Shown: positions 1-7,358 of the stretch, one piece after another
Layout of the letters: every line of letters starts with the position of its first letter
Numbering within the stretch: the stretch's first letter is position 1
Source: Terriglobia bacterium
GTDB taxonomy: Bacteria; Acidobacteriota; Terriglobia; Bryobacterales; Bryobacteraceae
NCBI GenBank assembly: GCA_020073325.1
Contig: JAIQFJ010000015.1
Span: 1 to 33,838 of the forward strand
Reading direction: 5' to 3'
Length of the DNA stretch: 33,838 nucleotides
Program-made: the position numbers and the translations under genes
Notes under the pieces: generated by a model
Databases searched by the model: none
Told to the model about the DNA's origin: nothing
The model's input: only the letters and a program-made list of their open reading frames with translations

Positions 1-485
1 GCGGCCTCCTCCGTCCACGCGCGCGACGAGTCGCTGCCCACTTCTTCATCCGCATTCACCTGCAGCACGACTCTGCGCCGCACCGGAACCTCCAGGTCGC
101 GCAGCGCCCGCATCGCGAAAATGAAAAACACCATCCCCGCCTTCATGTCGAGCACGCCCGGTCCCCACAACCGCCCCTTCGATTCGCGAAACGGCATTTT
201 CGCAAGCGTCCCCATCGGCCACACGGTGTCGGAATGTCCAAGTACCAGAATCTGCCCGTCTTTTTTTTCTCCGGGCAGCGTGAACGTGAACCGCGCATTC
301 GGCCCGTAAGTAGTTCCACGTGAAACGTTTACAGTCGCAATATCCTTCGTCCGCTGCGTCATCAACTGAACCAATCGCGCCACCGACGCCGGATCGTCGC
401 TGGGCGATTCGCACTCCACCAGTTCGCGCGTCAACGCGATGATCTCTTTCTGTTTCTGCTTCGCATACCGGAGGAACTGATCCAT
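1..485 (-). CDS. M20 family metallopeptidase (glutamate carboxypeptidase-like), N-terminal part
   Basis: This frame is open to the left edge of the window, so only the first 161 residues are present, and the ORF track misses it. The protein starts MDQFLRYAKQKQ and carries the M20 zinc-peptidase motifs in order: GHSDTVWP (first metal-binding His and the following Asp), GPGVLDMKAG (bridging Asp) and NADEEVGS (catalytic Glu and metal-binding Glu). That order and the wording of the motifs fit the carboxypeptidase G2-like branch, which removes C-terminal glutamate from peptides or folates; the substrate is inference. No signal peptide is visible at the start used here. It diverges from fabZ with only 24 bases between start codons, so the two promoters must overlap. 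The family is secure; the exact substrate is unknown. Confidence 0.85.
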   Translation of the reverse strand, partial: MDQFLRYAKQKQKEIIALTRELVECESPSDDPASVARLVQLMTQRTKDIATVNVSRGTTYGPNARFTFTLPGEKKDGQILVLGHSDTVWPMGTLAKMPFRESKGRLWGPGVLDMKAGMVFFIFAMRALRDLEVPVRRRVVLQVNADEEVGSDSSRAWTEEA

Positions 486-509
486 GGTTGTTATACTAAC
501 GAGTATTCC
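486..509. promoter_or_regulatory. Divergent promoter gap between M20 peptidase and fabZ
   Basis: Only 24 bases separate the two divergent start codons. The gap contains TATACT at 492-497 on the plus strand, a plausible -10 element for fabZ, and the overlapping minus-strand sequence GTATAA could serve the peptidase. I see no good -35 box at the right distance. Either message would have a very short leader. This is a weak call based on a hexamer only. Confidence 0.25.
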
Positions 510-962
510 ATGCCAGTAATGGACATTCAGCGGATCCAGGACATCCTGCCGCACCGTTACCCGTTTCTTCTGGTCGACCGCATCGAAGAAATCGAGGCCG
601 AGCGCATCGTCGGCATCAAAAACGTCACCATCAACGAGCCGTTTTTCACCGGCCATTTTCCCGATTTTCCGGTGATGCCCGGCGTCCTGATCGTCGAAGC
701 GATGGCGCAAGTCGCCGGCGTTCTGGTCCTCAGCCAGATGGAGGATCGCGCGTCCAAGCTGGTGCTTCTGGCCGCGGTCGAAGAAGCGAAATTTCGCAAA
801 CCCGTCCGCCCCGGCGATCAGCTTCGCATCGAAATGAAGGTGGTGAGACGTAAAGCCACCATCGCGAAAATGTCCGGCGTCGCGACGGTCGACGGCGTTG
901 TCGTTGCCGAAGCCACCATGATGTGCAAGCTCGCCGACCGGGCCGCCGATAAAGCGGAATGA
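510..962 (+). CDS. fabZ: 3-hydroxyacyl-[acyl-carrier-protein] dehydratase FabZ
   Basis: FabZ dehydrates (3R)-hydroxyacyl-ACP to trans-2-enoyl-ACP in fatty acid elongation in the cytoplasm. The 150-residue product has the usual FabZ length. It shows the HRYPFLLVDR motif at about residue 15, the catalytic His at 49 within GHFPDFPVMPG, and the catalytic Glu at 63 within VEAMAQ, all in a single hot-dog fold. The start at 510 is used by the ORF track; a second ATG at 519 gives MDIQRIQDILPHRYP and is equally possible, since neither has a strong ribosome binding site. The stop overlaps the lpxA start by 4 bases (ATGA). The fabZ-lpxA order is a common arrangement that couples acyl chain supply with lipid A synthesis. 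Confidence 0.96.
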   Translation: MPVMDIQRIQDILPHRYPFLLVDRIEEIEAERIVGIKNVTINEPFFTGHFPDFPVMPGVLIVEAMAQVAGVLVLSQMEDRASKLVLLAAVEEAKFRKPVRPGDQLRIEMKVVRRKATIAKMSGVATVDGVVVAEATMMCKLADRAADKAE

Positions 963-1732
963 TCCACCCCAGCGCCATTGTCGCTGCAGGCGCGGAAATC
1001 GCCGGATCGGCCGAGATCGGTCCCTATTGCATCATCGGGCCCGAGGTGAAGATCGGCGAACGCACGCGCCTTATGGCGCATGTTTTCATGGATGGCCGGT
1101 TAACCGTCGGCGACGACAATGTCTTCTTTCCCTATTCCACGATCGGCGTTGCTTCGCAGGATTTGAAGTATCAGGGCGAACCCTCGGCGACGCGCATCGG
1201 CCAGCGCAACCAGATCCGCGAGTTCGTCACGATTCATCGCGGCACTGAAGGCGGCGGGATGTTGACGTCGGTCGGTGACGACAATCTCTTGATGGCTTAC
1301 GTGCACCTGGCGCACGATTCGCACATCGGCAGCCATACGGTGCTGGGACACGCCGCCACAATCGGCGGCCACGTGACGGTCGGCGATTGGGTGATCGTCA
1401 GCGCGTCCAGCGGCGTGCATCAGTTCTGCCGCATCGGCCGCCACGCCTTCGTCGGCGGCTACAGCGTGATTACGCAGGACGTGCTGCCCTATTCGAATAC
1501 CGTCACCGCGCGCGAAGCCAAGGTGTTCGGGGAAAACTCCACGGGCCTGAAGCGGCGCGGATTCACCTCCGAACAGTGCGACTCCCTGCACAAGGCATTC
1601 CGGCTGCTGGCGCACTCCGGCCTGAACACCACGCAGGCCCTGGAGCGCATCGCCGCGGAAATTCCATCGTCCGCCGAGGTCGATGAGCTGATCGGCTTCA
1701 TCCGCACCGCCGAGCGCGGATTCATCAAGTAA
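959..1732 (+). CDS. lpxA: Acyl-[ACP]--UDP-N-acetylglucosamine O-acyltransferase LpxA
   Basis: LpxA transfers a 3-hydroxyacyl chain from ACP to the 3-position of UDP-GlcNAc, the first step of lipid A synthesis. The 257-residue product shows the left-handed beta-helix hexapeptide pattern through about residue 185 (for example IGPYCIIGPEVKIG and HVTVGDWVIV). The active-site region NLLMAYVHLAHDSHIG aligns with the E. coli sequence containing His122 and His125, here His116 and His119. The C-terminal helical segment (GLKRRGFTSEQ onward) is also typical. It overlaps fabZ by 4 bases and is followed directly by lpxI with no gap. Confident by motif and context. Confidence 0.96.
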   Translation: MIHPSAIVAAGAEIAGSAEIGPYCIIGPEVKIGERTRLMAHVFMDGRLTVGDDNVFFPYSTIGVASQDLKYQGEPSATRIGQRNQIREFVTIHRGTEGGGMLTSVGDDNLLMAYVHLAHDSHIGSHTVLGHAATIGGHVTVGDWVIVSASSGVHQFCRIGRHAFVGGYSVITQDVLPYSNTVTAREAKVFGENSTGLKRRGFTSEQCDSLHKAFRLLAHSGLNTTQALERIAAEIPSSAEVDELIGFIRTAERGFIK

Positions 1733-2545
1733 ATGCCCATCGGTCTGATCGCCGGCAACGGACGCTTTCCCGTCCTCGCGCTCGAAGCCGCACGCCGCGC
1801 CGGTCTCGAAGTGGTCGCGATCGGAATCAAGGAAGAAGCGTCCGCGGAAATCGAACAGCTCGCGCGGACTCACTGGATCTCGCTCGGCCAACTTTCAAAG
1901 CTGATCGACATCTGCAAGAGCGAACACATCACGCAGATCATGATGTGCGGCCAGGTGAAGCACGCCAGGATTTTTTCGTCCATCGTCCCCGATTGGAGAC
2001 TCGTCAAGCTGCTCGCCTCGATCGATACGAAGAACACCGAAGGACTGATCGGCGCCGTCGCCAGGGTTCTGCGCGACGAAGGCATCGAACTGGTCGACTC
2101 GACCTTGCTGCTGAAGGATCTCCTGGCCCCCGAAGGCGTCCTGACGCGGCGCAAACCGGCTCCGGAAGAACTCCGCGACATCGAATACGGCCGCAAAATC
2201 GCGGGCGCTCTGGCGAGTCTCGACATCGGCCAAAGCGTCGCGATCGCAGACCGGGCCTGTGTCGCCGTCGAAGCGATGGAGGGCACCGACGCCATGCTCC
2301 GCCGCGCCGCATCGCTGGCGGAAGGCAAGCCGCTGCGGCTCGTGAAAGCGTCGCAACGGAGAAAACATCTGCTGTTCGACGTTCCGGTCGTCGGTCCGCA
2401 GACGATTCAGGTGATGATCGAGACCAACACGACTGCACTTTCGATCGACGCTGGACGCACTCTGTTGATCGACTCCCGCGAATTGGTCGCCATGGCGGAT
2501 CAGAAAGAACTGAGCGTCATTTCAAAGCCCCCTTCAGTAGAATGA
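1733..2545 (+). CDS. lpxI: UDP-2,3-diacylglucosamine pyrophosphatase LpxI (DUF1009)
   Basis: LpxI hydrolyses UDP-2,3-diacylglucosamine to lipid X and UMP, and replaces LpxH in many alpha-proteobacteria and other phyla. The 270-residue length fits the family. The N-terminal domain begins IGLIAGNGRFPVL, and the C-terminal DUF1009 domain includes GQSVAIADRACVAVEAMEGTDA (shown here in part) and FDVPVVGPQT. Asp216 in that last motif is the probable counterpart of the catalytic Asp225 of Caulobacter LpxI; this alignment is from memory. The ATG at 1733 follows the lpxA TAA at once, so coupling is likely. lpxB, which often comes next, is not present; a toxin-antitoxin-like pair follows instead. Confidence 0.93.
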   Translation: MPIGLIAGNGRFPVLALEAARRAGLEVVAIGIKEEASAEIEQLARTHWISLGQLSKLIDICKSEHITQIMMCGQVKHARIFSSIVPDWRLVKLLASIDTKNTEGLIGAVARVLRDEGIELVDSTLLLKDLLAPEGVLTRRKPAPEELRDIEYGRKIAGALASLDIGQSVAIADRACVAVEAMEGTDAMLRRAASLAEGKPLRLVKASQRRKHLLFDVPVVGPQTIQVMIETNTTALSIDAGRTLLIDSRELVAMADQKELSVISKPPSVE

Positions 2546-2549
2546 AAGT

Positions 2550-2774
2550 ATGGACTACCGCGAGGTGATCACCATCGAGCCGGGGAAAATGGGCGGCAAG
2601 CCCTGCATTCGCGGCCTTCGGATCACTGTTTACGACATCCTGGATTATCTCGCTTCGGGTATGACCGAAGAGGAGATTCTTTCCGATTTCCCGGATCTGA
2701 ACGCGGATGATATTCGCGCTTGTCTCGCCTTCGCCGCCGATCGTGAACGGCGTCTCGCCAACGTTCCCGCTTGA
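2550..2774 (+). CDS. DUF433 family putative antitoxin
   Basis: The 74-residue protein is a standard DUF433 member: it reads GKMGGKPCIRGLRITVYDIL, then a short helix-turn-helix-like segment (GMTEEEILSDFPDLNADDIRACLAFAADRE). DUF433 proteins are usually encoded just before a DUF5615 PIN-like protein and are regarded as antitoxins that also bind DNA. The start lies 4 bases after the lpxI stop, with GAATGAAAG upstream, so it may be read with the lipid A genes. The stop TGA overlaps a TTG start of the next gene. The family call is firm; the antitoxin role is family knowledge, not shown by the sequence. Confidence 0.9.
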   Translation: MDYREVITIEPGKMGGKPCIRGLRITVYDILDYLASGMTEEEILSDFPDLNADDIRACLAFAADRERRLANVPA

Positions 2775-3055
2775 GACTGTTGTTCGATCAGAATCTGTCG
2801 TACCGCCTGCCTGCCGAGCTGCAGGACTTCTACCCCGATCCCACGCACGTGCGGGAGTGCGGCCTGATCAAGGCCAGCGACGAAGACGTTTGGAACTACG
2901 CGACCACGCATCGTTACGCAATCGCCAGCAAGGACGGTGATTTTCACCAGAGAAGCTTCCTGCGCGGTTTCGTCAACCTGCTGCGGACTCGGGTGGTTAT
3001 CGTAGCCGAATTTCTGGCAGATCTCGAACAATCCTTCCTCGCGCTTTCCAGGTGA
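2771..3055 (+). CDS. DUF5615 family PIN-like putative toxin, shortened
   Basis: The product (94 residues from a TTG start overlapping the antitoxin stop as TTGA) has the DUF5615 hallmarks: LLFDQNLSYRLP at the start with the first acidic residue, HVRECGLIKASDEDVWNYA in the middle, and ASKDGDFHQRSF, the second acidic cluster. These proteins resemble PIN-domain nucleases and act as toxin partners of DUF433. After SFLRGF the family normally has a PPKVxWxRxGN-type strand; here the sequence passes directly to LLRTRVVIVAEFLADLEQ, which looks like the family's C-terminal helix. I infer an in-frame loss of roughly 16-18 residues, which may disable the protein. It ends 3 bases from the convergent lepA stop. 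Confidence 0.85.
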   Translation: MRLLFDQNLSYRLPAELQDFYPDPTHVRECGLIKASDEDVWNYATTHRYAIASKDGDFHQRSFLRGFVNLLRTRVVIVAEFLADLEQSFLALSR

Positions 3056-3058
3056 GGG

Positions 3059-4879
3059 TTAGTCGTCGCTGCTGTCGCCGACCTTCAATACCGCCAAAAA
3101 CGCTTCCTGCGGGATCTCGACTCTTCCCACGCGCTTCATGCGGCGTTTGCCTTCCTTCTGCTTTTCGAGGAGTTTTCGTTTTCGCGAAATGTCGCCGCCG
3201 TAGCATTTCGCCAGGACGTTCTTGCGCATCGCCGGGATATTCTCACGAGCCACAACCTTATTCCCGATCGCCGCCTGTAGCGCGACTTCGAACATCTGGC
3301 GCGGGATCAGCTTCCGCAGTCTTTCGATCAGCACCTTGCCGCGCTCATAGGCGAAATCGCGATGCACGATCATCGAAAGCGCGTCAATGGGATCGCCCGC
3401 CACCAGCACGTCGAGTTTCACCATCGGCGACACGCGATGACCGGCGAAATGATAATCGAGCGAAGCGTAGCCGCTCGACGCGCTCTTCAGGCGATCGTAA
3501 AAATCGAGAACGATTTCATTCAGCGGCAGCTCATACGTCAGCAGCACGCGGCCCGTGCCGATATATTCGAACTTCTTCTGCGTCCCGCGCTTTTCTTCGA
3601 GCAGCGCCAGAATCCCGCCCAGATATTCTTCGCGCGTGATCACCGTGGCGTCGATGATCGGCTCTTCAATCTGTTTGATGCTCGACGGATCGGGATACTT
3701 GGTCGGATTTTCGAACTCGTAAACCGTGCCGTCGTTGAGCGTCACGCGATATCGTACGCCCGGCGCCGTGGTGATCAGGTCGATCTGAAATTCGCGCTCC
3801 AGCCGTTCCTGCACGATCTCCAGATGCAGCAATCCAAGAAATCCGCAGCGGAAACCGAAGCCCAGCGCGACCGAATTTTCCGGCTCGAAACTGAACGCGC
3901 TGTCGTTGAGCCGCAGCTTTTCGAGCGCCTCGCGCAGCAGGCCGTGCTCGTGGGACTCCACCGGATACAGGCCCGCGAACACCATCGGCTTCATCGGCTC
4001 GAAACCGGGCAGCGGTTCCGACGCCGGATTGGCGTGGTCGATGATCGTGTCGCCGATCTGCGCGTCGGCGACGTTCTTGATATTCGCGAACAAAAATCCC
4101 ACTTCGCCGGCCGAAAGCTCGTCGCACGGGATCGGCTTGGGCGACTGAAACCCGATGCCGTCCACCTCGTGAATCGTCCCGGTGTTCCACATGCGAATCT
4201 TCTGGCCCTTGCGCAGCCGGCCCGAAAACAGGCGCGCCAGAATGATCACGCCGCGATACGGATCGAACCAGGAATCGAAAATCAGCGCGCGCAGCGGATC
4301 GTCAGGCAACCCTTTGGGATGCGGCACCAGATGCACCACCGCTTCCAGCACGTCGTGAATGCCGATGCCGTTCTTCGCGCTGGCCAGAATCGCGCCGCTC
4401 GCGTCGAGCCCGATGACGTGCTCGATCTGTTCGCGAATCCGGTCCGGCTCGGCCGACGGCAGATCGATTTTGTTGATCACCGGAATGATCTCGAGGTTGT
4501 GGTGCAGCGCGAGATACGTATTCGCCAGCGTCTGCGCCTCGACACCCTGCGACGCATCGACCACCAGCAACGCGCCTTCGCAGGCCTGCAGGCTGCGCGA
4601 AACTTCATACGTAAAATCGACGTGGCCCGGCGTGTCGATCAGGTTGAGCTGATACATCTCGCCGTCGTCGGCTTTGTAGTTCAGCCGCACCGCGTGCGCC
4701 TTGATCGTGATGCCGCGTTCGCGTTCCAGATCCATCGAATCGAGGACCTGCTCCATCATTTCGCGGGAGGAAAGCGCGCCGGTGGTTTCCAGCAGACGAT
4801 CGGCAAGCGTCGACTTGCCGTGATCGATGTGCGCAATGATACTGAAGTTCCGGATGTGCTGGGGGTCCACTATATCCAT
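3059..4879 (-). CDS. lepA: Elongation factor 4 (LepA), back-translocating GTPase
   Basis: LepA is a ribosome-binding translational GTPase that helps stalled or mispositioned ribosomes and initiation. The 606 residues match the usual length. The G domain shows AHIDHGKST (P-loop, residues 16-24), [10 protein letters not shown] (switch I), DTPGHVDF and NKIDLPSA. After it come domain II, the LepA-specific EF-G-like domains ([20 protein letters not shown]) and the characteristic C-terminal domain with [25 protein letters not shown]. It runs towards the DUF5615 gene, with only 3 bases between stops. Its upstream side contains transposase and TIGR03437 debris, so its promoter must lie within about 70 bases of the start or inside that remnant. 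Confidence 0.98.
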   Translation of the reverse strand: MDIVDPQHIRNFSIIAHIDHGKSTLADRLLETTGALSSREMMEQVLDSMDLERERGITIKAHAVRLNYKADDGEMYQLNLIDTPGHVDFTYEVSRSLQACEGALLVVDASQGVEAQTLANTYLALHHNLEIIPVINKIDLPSAEPDRIREQIEHVIGLDASGAILASAKNGIGIHDVLEAVVHLVPHPKGLPDDPLRALIFDSWFDPYRGVIILARLFSGRLRKGQKIRMWNTGTIHEVDGIGFQSPKPIPCDELSAGEVGFLFANIKNVADAQIGDTIIDHANPASEPLPGFEPMKPMVFAGLYPVESHEHGLLREALEKLRLNDSAFSFEPENSVALGFGFRCGFLGLLHLEIVQERLEREFQIDLITTAPGVRYRVTLNDGTVYEFENPTKYPDPSSIKQIEEPIIDATVITREEYLGGILALLEEKRGTQKKFEYIGTGRVLLTYELPLNEIVLDFYDRLKSASSGYASLDYHFAGHRVSPMVKLDVLVAGDPIDALSMIVHRDFAYERGKVLIERLRKLIPRQMFEVALQAAIGNKVVARENIPAMRKNVLAKCYGGDISRKRKLLEKQKEGKRRMKRVGRVEIPQEAFLAVLKVGDSSDD

Positions 4880-4950
4880 GATAAGGGACGCCCGTGTGCA
4901 GAAGCTTCCGGGTAGCGCGCTAAATCTGTGTCCCTGAGATTATTCGAGAC

Positions 4951-5164
4951 CTTGATCAGTTGCGCGAAGTCACAACGGTCGTGCAGCGTCGTGGTGATAG
5001 CGGAGCGGTACGGCGCGAAGCCATCCGTCGTGATTTGGAAGCGCCACCGCGCCGCGGCGGACGCCTTTAGTGAAAACGCCGTCCGTGGTCGCATGATCGC
5101 GATTGCCCATCGCTCTGTTCAGCACCAGTTTGGAATGGCGCTCAATCGCGACGAAGGTGTAGCA
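4951..5164 (-). pseudogene. IS1-like transposase remnant (frameshifted)
   Basis: Two minus-strand frames together give a continuous match to the DDE transposase of IS1-like elements as I remember it. The first frame reads CYTFVAIERHSKLVLNRAMG followed by RDHATTDGVFTKGVRRG; the second takes up at about 5050 with RWRFQITTDGFAPYRSAITT and ends DRCDFAQLIKV near 4951. The switch between frames at about 5050 is a frameshift. Both ends of the transposase are missing, and I see no terminal inverted repeats. The piece lies just upstream of lepA. It is a relic of an inactive element; the exact IS group is uncertain. Confidence 0.72.
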
Positions 5165-5186
5165 GGCAGCGTGATCGGAACCGATT

Positions 5187-5393
5187 TGCGGCGAGCCGTT
5201 GCTGACGTCCACGTCTCGATCGGCGGCATCGACACGGCCTGCAATACGCCGGGTCGGCGGGCGGATCGATCGCGGGGCTGCTGCAAATCAACGCTGTCGT
5301 GCCCGCAAGCGTGACGCCGGGCGCGGCTGTGCCGATCCTGGTCACGATCGGCGGCGTCCCCTCGCAGAGCGGCGTAACCATGGCCGTCCAGTG
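5187..5393 (+). pseudogene. TIGR03437-type C-terminal domain remnant
   Basis: The plus strand ends in a clear TIGR03437-like tail: YAGSAGGSIAGLLQINAVVP, then a stretch ending LVTIGGVPSQSGVTMAVQ and TGA at 5391-5393. This domain ends many large secreted proteins of Solibacter and relatives. Upstream, the expected strand VHVSIGGIDTA is present but in another frame, and the two join if a single base is restored in GACACGGCCTGCAATACGCC. The domain therefore seems to have lost one base. Nothing of the parent protein remains beyond about 5187, where the IS1-like debris begins. ORF-track entries here (4928-5314, 5199-5405) are accidental frames through this debris. Confidence 0.72.
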
Positions 5394-5417
5394 AGCACGG
5401 TATGATGAGGCAGAGCC

Positions 5418-5894
5418 TTGTCTACCGATCAGATCAATTGGGAGCACGACGCGCGCGGATTGACGTTCGCGATTGTCGTCGCGCGTTTCAACGGCGATAT
5501 TACTGAAAAATTGCTCGACGGCGCCAAGCGGGCCCTGGAGCGCGCAGGAGCCGAAAGCTATGAGGTCTTTCATGTTCCCGGCGCGTTCGAATTGCCGCTG
5601 GCGGCAAAGCTGCTGGCGCACACGCACGCATTTCACGGCATCATCGCGCTGGGCGCGGTGATTCGCGGCGGGACTCCGCATTTCGACTATGTGGCCGGCG
5701 AAGCGGCCCGAGGGTTGCAGCAGGTGGCGCTCGAAACCGGCCTTCCCGTGGCCTTCGGCGTCCTGACCACGGACAATGTCGAGCAGGCGGAGGCTCGCAC
5801 AGACAAGGGCTTTGACGCGGCGATGACCGCGATTGAAATGGCTCGCGTGGCGCGTGTGATCGCGCTCTCCGGCGCCAAGGCCGCGCGGAGCTAG
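5418..5894 (+). CDS. ribH: 6,7-dimethyl-8-ribityllumazine synthase
   Basis: RibH condenses 5-amino-6-ribitylaminouracil with 3,4-dihydroxy-2-butanone 4-phosphate in riboflavin synthesis. The 158 residues fit the family. Visible motifs are [17 protein letters not shown] (substrate-binding Phe-Asn), [32 protein letters not shown] with the catalytic His, and [18 protein letters not shown]. The only in-frame start near the conserved N-terminus is TTG at 5418; the nearby ATGs are out of frame. It is followed by nusB after 2 bases, a common bacterial pairing (ribH-nusB), so the two are an operon. Its own promoter would lie in the degraded region upstream. Confidence 0.96.
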   Translation: MSTDQINWEHDARGLTFAIVVARFNGDITEKLLDGAKRALERAGAESYEVFHVPGAFELPLAAKLLAHTHAFHGIIALGAVIRGGTPHFDYVAGEAARGLQQVALETGLPVAFGVLTTDNVEQAEARTDKGFDAAMTAIEMARVARVIALSGAKAARS

Positions 5895-5896
5895 CC

Positions 5897-6340
5897 ATGC
5901 CTGCGCGTCACCGCTCCCGCCAGCGTGCCCTTCAGGTGCTCTTCCTGTGGGACCTGCGCCGCCAGAAAATCGACGATGCGATCTCGGCGTTTTACGACAC
6001 CCTGACGTCGGACGACGACGAGCCCAAACGCGCCGCTCCCGACGAATTCATGGAAAAGCTGGTGCGCGGCGCCTCCGAGAAGGCCACGGAGATCGACCAG
6101 CGCATCACCGAAAAATCCGAGCACTGGCGTCTGGAGCGCATGCCGGCCGTCGATCGAAACATCCTGCGCCTCGCGGTGTACGAGATGAACGAGATGAAGA
6201 CGCCGGCTCCTGTGGTGATCGATGAGGCGCTGGAACTGGCGCGCCAGTTTTCGGGCGACGAATCGGTGTCGTTCATCAACGGTGTGCTGGACGCAGTACA
6301 TCGCGGGGATTCCGGAGTCAGGAGCCAGCATTCCGAATGA
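5897..6340 (+). CDS. nusB: Transcription antitermination factor NusB
   Basis: NusB binds boxA RNA together with S10 (NusE) and supports antitermination of rRNA transcription. The 147-residue, all-helical product begins with the typical arginine-rich segment RHRSRQRALQVLFLWDL, and its second half carries the signature RMPAVDRNILRLAVYEM and PAPVVIDEALELARQFSGDE followed by SVSFINGVLDAV. The ATG at 5897 lies 2 bases after the ribH stop. The tail after DAVHRG (DSGVRSQHSE) is not conserved. The next gene starts 16 bases downstream. Confidence 0.96.
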   Translation: MPARHRSRQRALQVLFLWDLRRQKIDDAISAFYDTLTSDDDEPKRAAPDEFMEKLVRGASEKATEIDQRITEKSEHWRLERMPAVDRNILRLAVYEMNEMKTPAPVVIDEALELARQFSGDESVSFINGVLDAVHRGDSGVRSQHSE

Positions 6341-6356
6341 ACCTCGCACCCTGTCG

Positions 6357-7061
6357 ATGACCGCGTTGCGTGTGGTCCTGGTTGCTCCGCGGAATCCTCT
6401 CAACATCGGCGCCGCCGCCCGCGCGATGAGCAATTTCGGGGTCCTCGAGCTGCGCCTGGTCAATCCCTACGAGGTCGCGTTTCGCGAAGCGAAGTCGGCG
6501 GTGAAAGCGCACGCGGTGCTCGAAGCCGCGCGTGAATTCCCGACCGTCGCCGAAGCCGTCGCCGATTGCGCGCTGGTGGTCGGCACGACTTCGAAGGGTC
6601 ATCGTACGTTGGAGCATTCGCTGCACCGGCTCGAAATGGGCGGCCGGCTGATCGCGAAATCGGCGGGTCCGGTCGCGCTGCTGTTTGGCTCGGAAAAATT
6701 CGGCTTGTCGAATGACGACATGAGCCACTGCCACTGGCTGATGCGCATCCCGACGCGCGACGAGCATGGGTCGATGAATCTGGGCCAGGCCGTCGCGGTG
6801 TGCCTGTACGAAATCATGCGCAATCCGGCCGCGGCCCGCGCGAAGCCGGAAGCGAAACATCCCGCCAAGATGGAGGACGTCGAGCGGATCACGTCGCTGC
6901 TCGAAGAAATGCTGGAGAAATCGGGCTACGTACACGCCCGCGTCGAAGGCTCCACGAAAATGAAGATCCGCAGGCTGGTCCGCCGCATGGATTTGAACGC
7001 GCACGACGCAGAAGTGTGGCAAGGCATGCTTCGGCAGGTGTTGTGGAAGTTGCTATCCTGA
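6357..7061 (+). CDS. SPOUT-class RNA 2'-O-methyltransferase, TrmJ-like
   Basis: The protein belongs to the TrmH/TrmJ (SpoU) superfamily, which uses S-adenosylmethionine bound in a trefoil knot to methylate ribose 2'-OH of RNA. It starts MTALRVVLVAPRNPLNIGAA, the TrmJ N-terminal signature with the conserved Arg and Asn. The knot motifs follow as VALLFGSEKFGLSN and SMNLGQAVAVCLYE. The roughly 70-residue C-terminal helical extension (EDVERITSLLEEML onward) is the TrmJ-type tail. E. coli TrmJ methylates position 32 of tRNA; the same target is likely but not proven here. The ORF track starts at 6222 inside nusB; ATG 6357 is where similarity begins. Confidence 0.88.
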   Translation: MTALRVVLVAPRNPLNIGAAARAMSNFGVLELRLVNPYEVAFREAKSAVKAHAVLEAAREFPTVAEAVADCALVVGTTSKGHRTLEHSLHRLEMGGRLIAKSAGPVALLFGSEKFGLSNDDMSHCHWLMRIPTRDEHGSMNLGQAVAVCLYEIMRNPAAARAKPEAKHPAKMEDVERITSLLEEMLEKSGYVHARVEGSTKMKIRRLVRRMDLNAHDAEVWQGMLRQVLWKLLS

Positions 7062-7071
7062 ACTTCTCCGC

Positions 7072-7302
7072 ATGACCAAGGTAACTCTGCACTACGATCT
7101 GCTGCGCAGGCTCACGGATGAAGACCTGCCGGCGATTTCGAACATCCACAGCGTTTTCGGCATCGTGCGCGTGGTGCCATCGGCGTCGCTCGACAAACTG
7201 ACGGTCGATTACGACGCGTCGCGAATGATGAAGACCGACGTCGAGGAAACGCTGGCGCGCTTCGGGATGCCGATCCGCACTGGGGCGCAGACGGTCGCTT
7301 AG
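7072..7302 (+). CDS. Small HMA-like fold protein of unknown function
   Basis: The 76-residue product starts at ATG 7072, 10 bases after the methyltransferase stop. Predicted pattern is beta-alpha-beta-beta-alpha: VTLHYDLL, a helix, then SVFGIVRVVPSASLDKLTVDY and a final helix KTDVEETLARFGMP. This resembles heavy-metal-associated (HMA) domains in size and layout, but there is no CxxC metal site, so metal binding is not supported. I do not recognise the family. As last gene in the ribH-nusB-trmJ direction it is probably co-transcribed. The short spacing and codon use like its neighbours favour a real gene. Confidence 0.6.
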   Translation: MTKVTLHYDLLRRLTDEDLPAISNIHSVFGIVRVVPSASLDKLTVDYDASRMMKTDVEETLARFGMPIRTGAQTVA

Positions 7303-7314
7303 AAATCAGCCCTT

Positions 7315-7358
7315 AACGTCAATGAACATGAATGTTTTGATTCACGTTGATTGACGTT
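7315..7358. terminator. Long inverted repeat between convergent genes, possible bidirectional terminator
   Basis: AACGTCAATGAACATGAATG and its inverted partner GATTCACGTTGATTGACGTT are separated by TTTT. Seventeen of 20 positions pair. The structure fills the gap between the small protein gene (stop at 7302) and the convergent DUF5946 gene, whose stop codon touches its right edge. There is no U-run after it, and the stem is AT-rich for this genome, so a rho-independent terminator is only one reading; a protein-binding palindrome is another. Confidence 0.6.

Noticed and set aside
3362-4915. 517-residue plus-strand ORF opposite lepA
   Set aside because: It is antisense to a fully conserved lepA and consists of Arg/His/Gln-rich sequence with no recognisable motif.
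4928-5314. 128-residue plus-strand ORF between lepA and ribH
   Set aside because: It runs antisense to the transposase relic and then through the TIGR03437 remnant in the wrong frame after the break, so it is not a gene.
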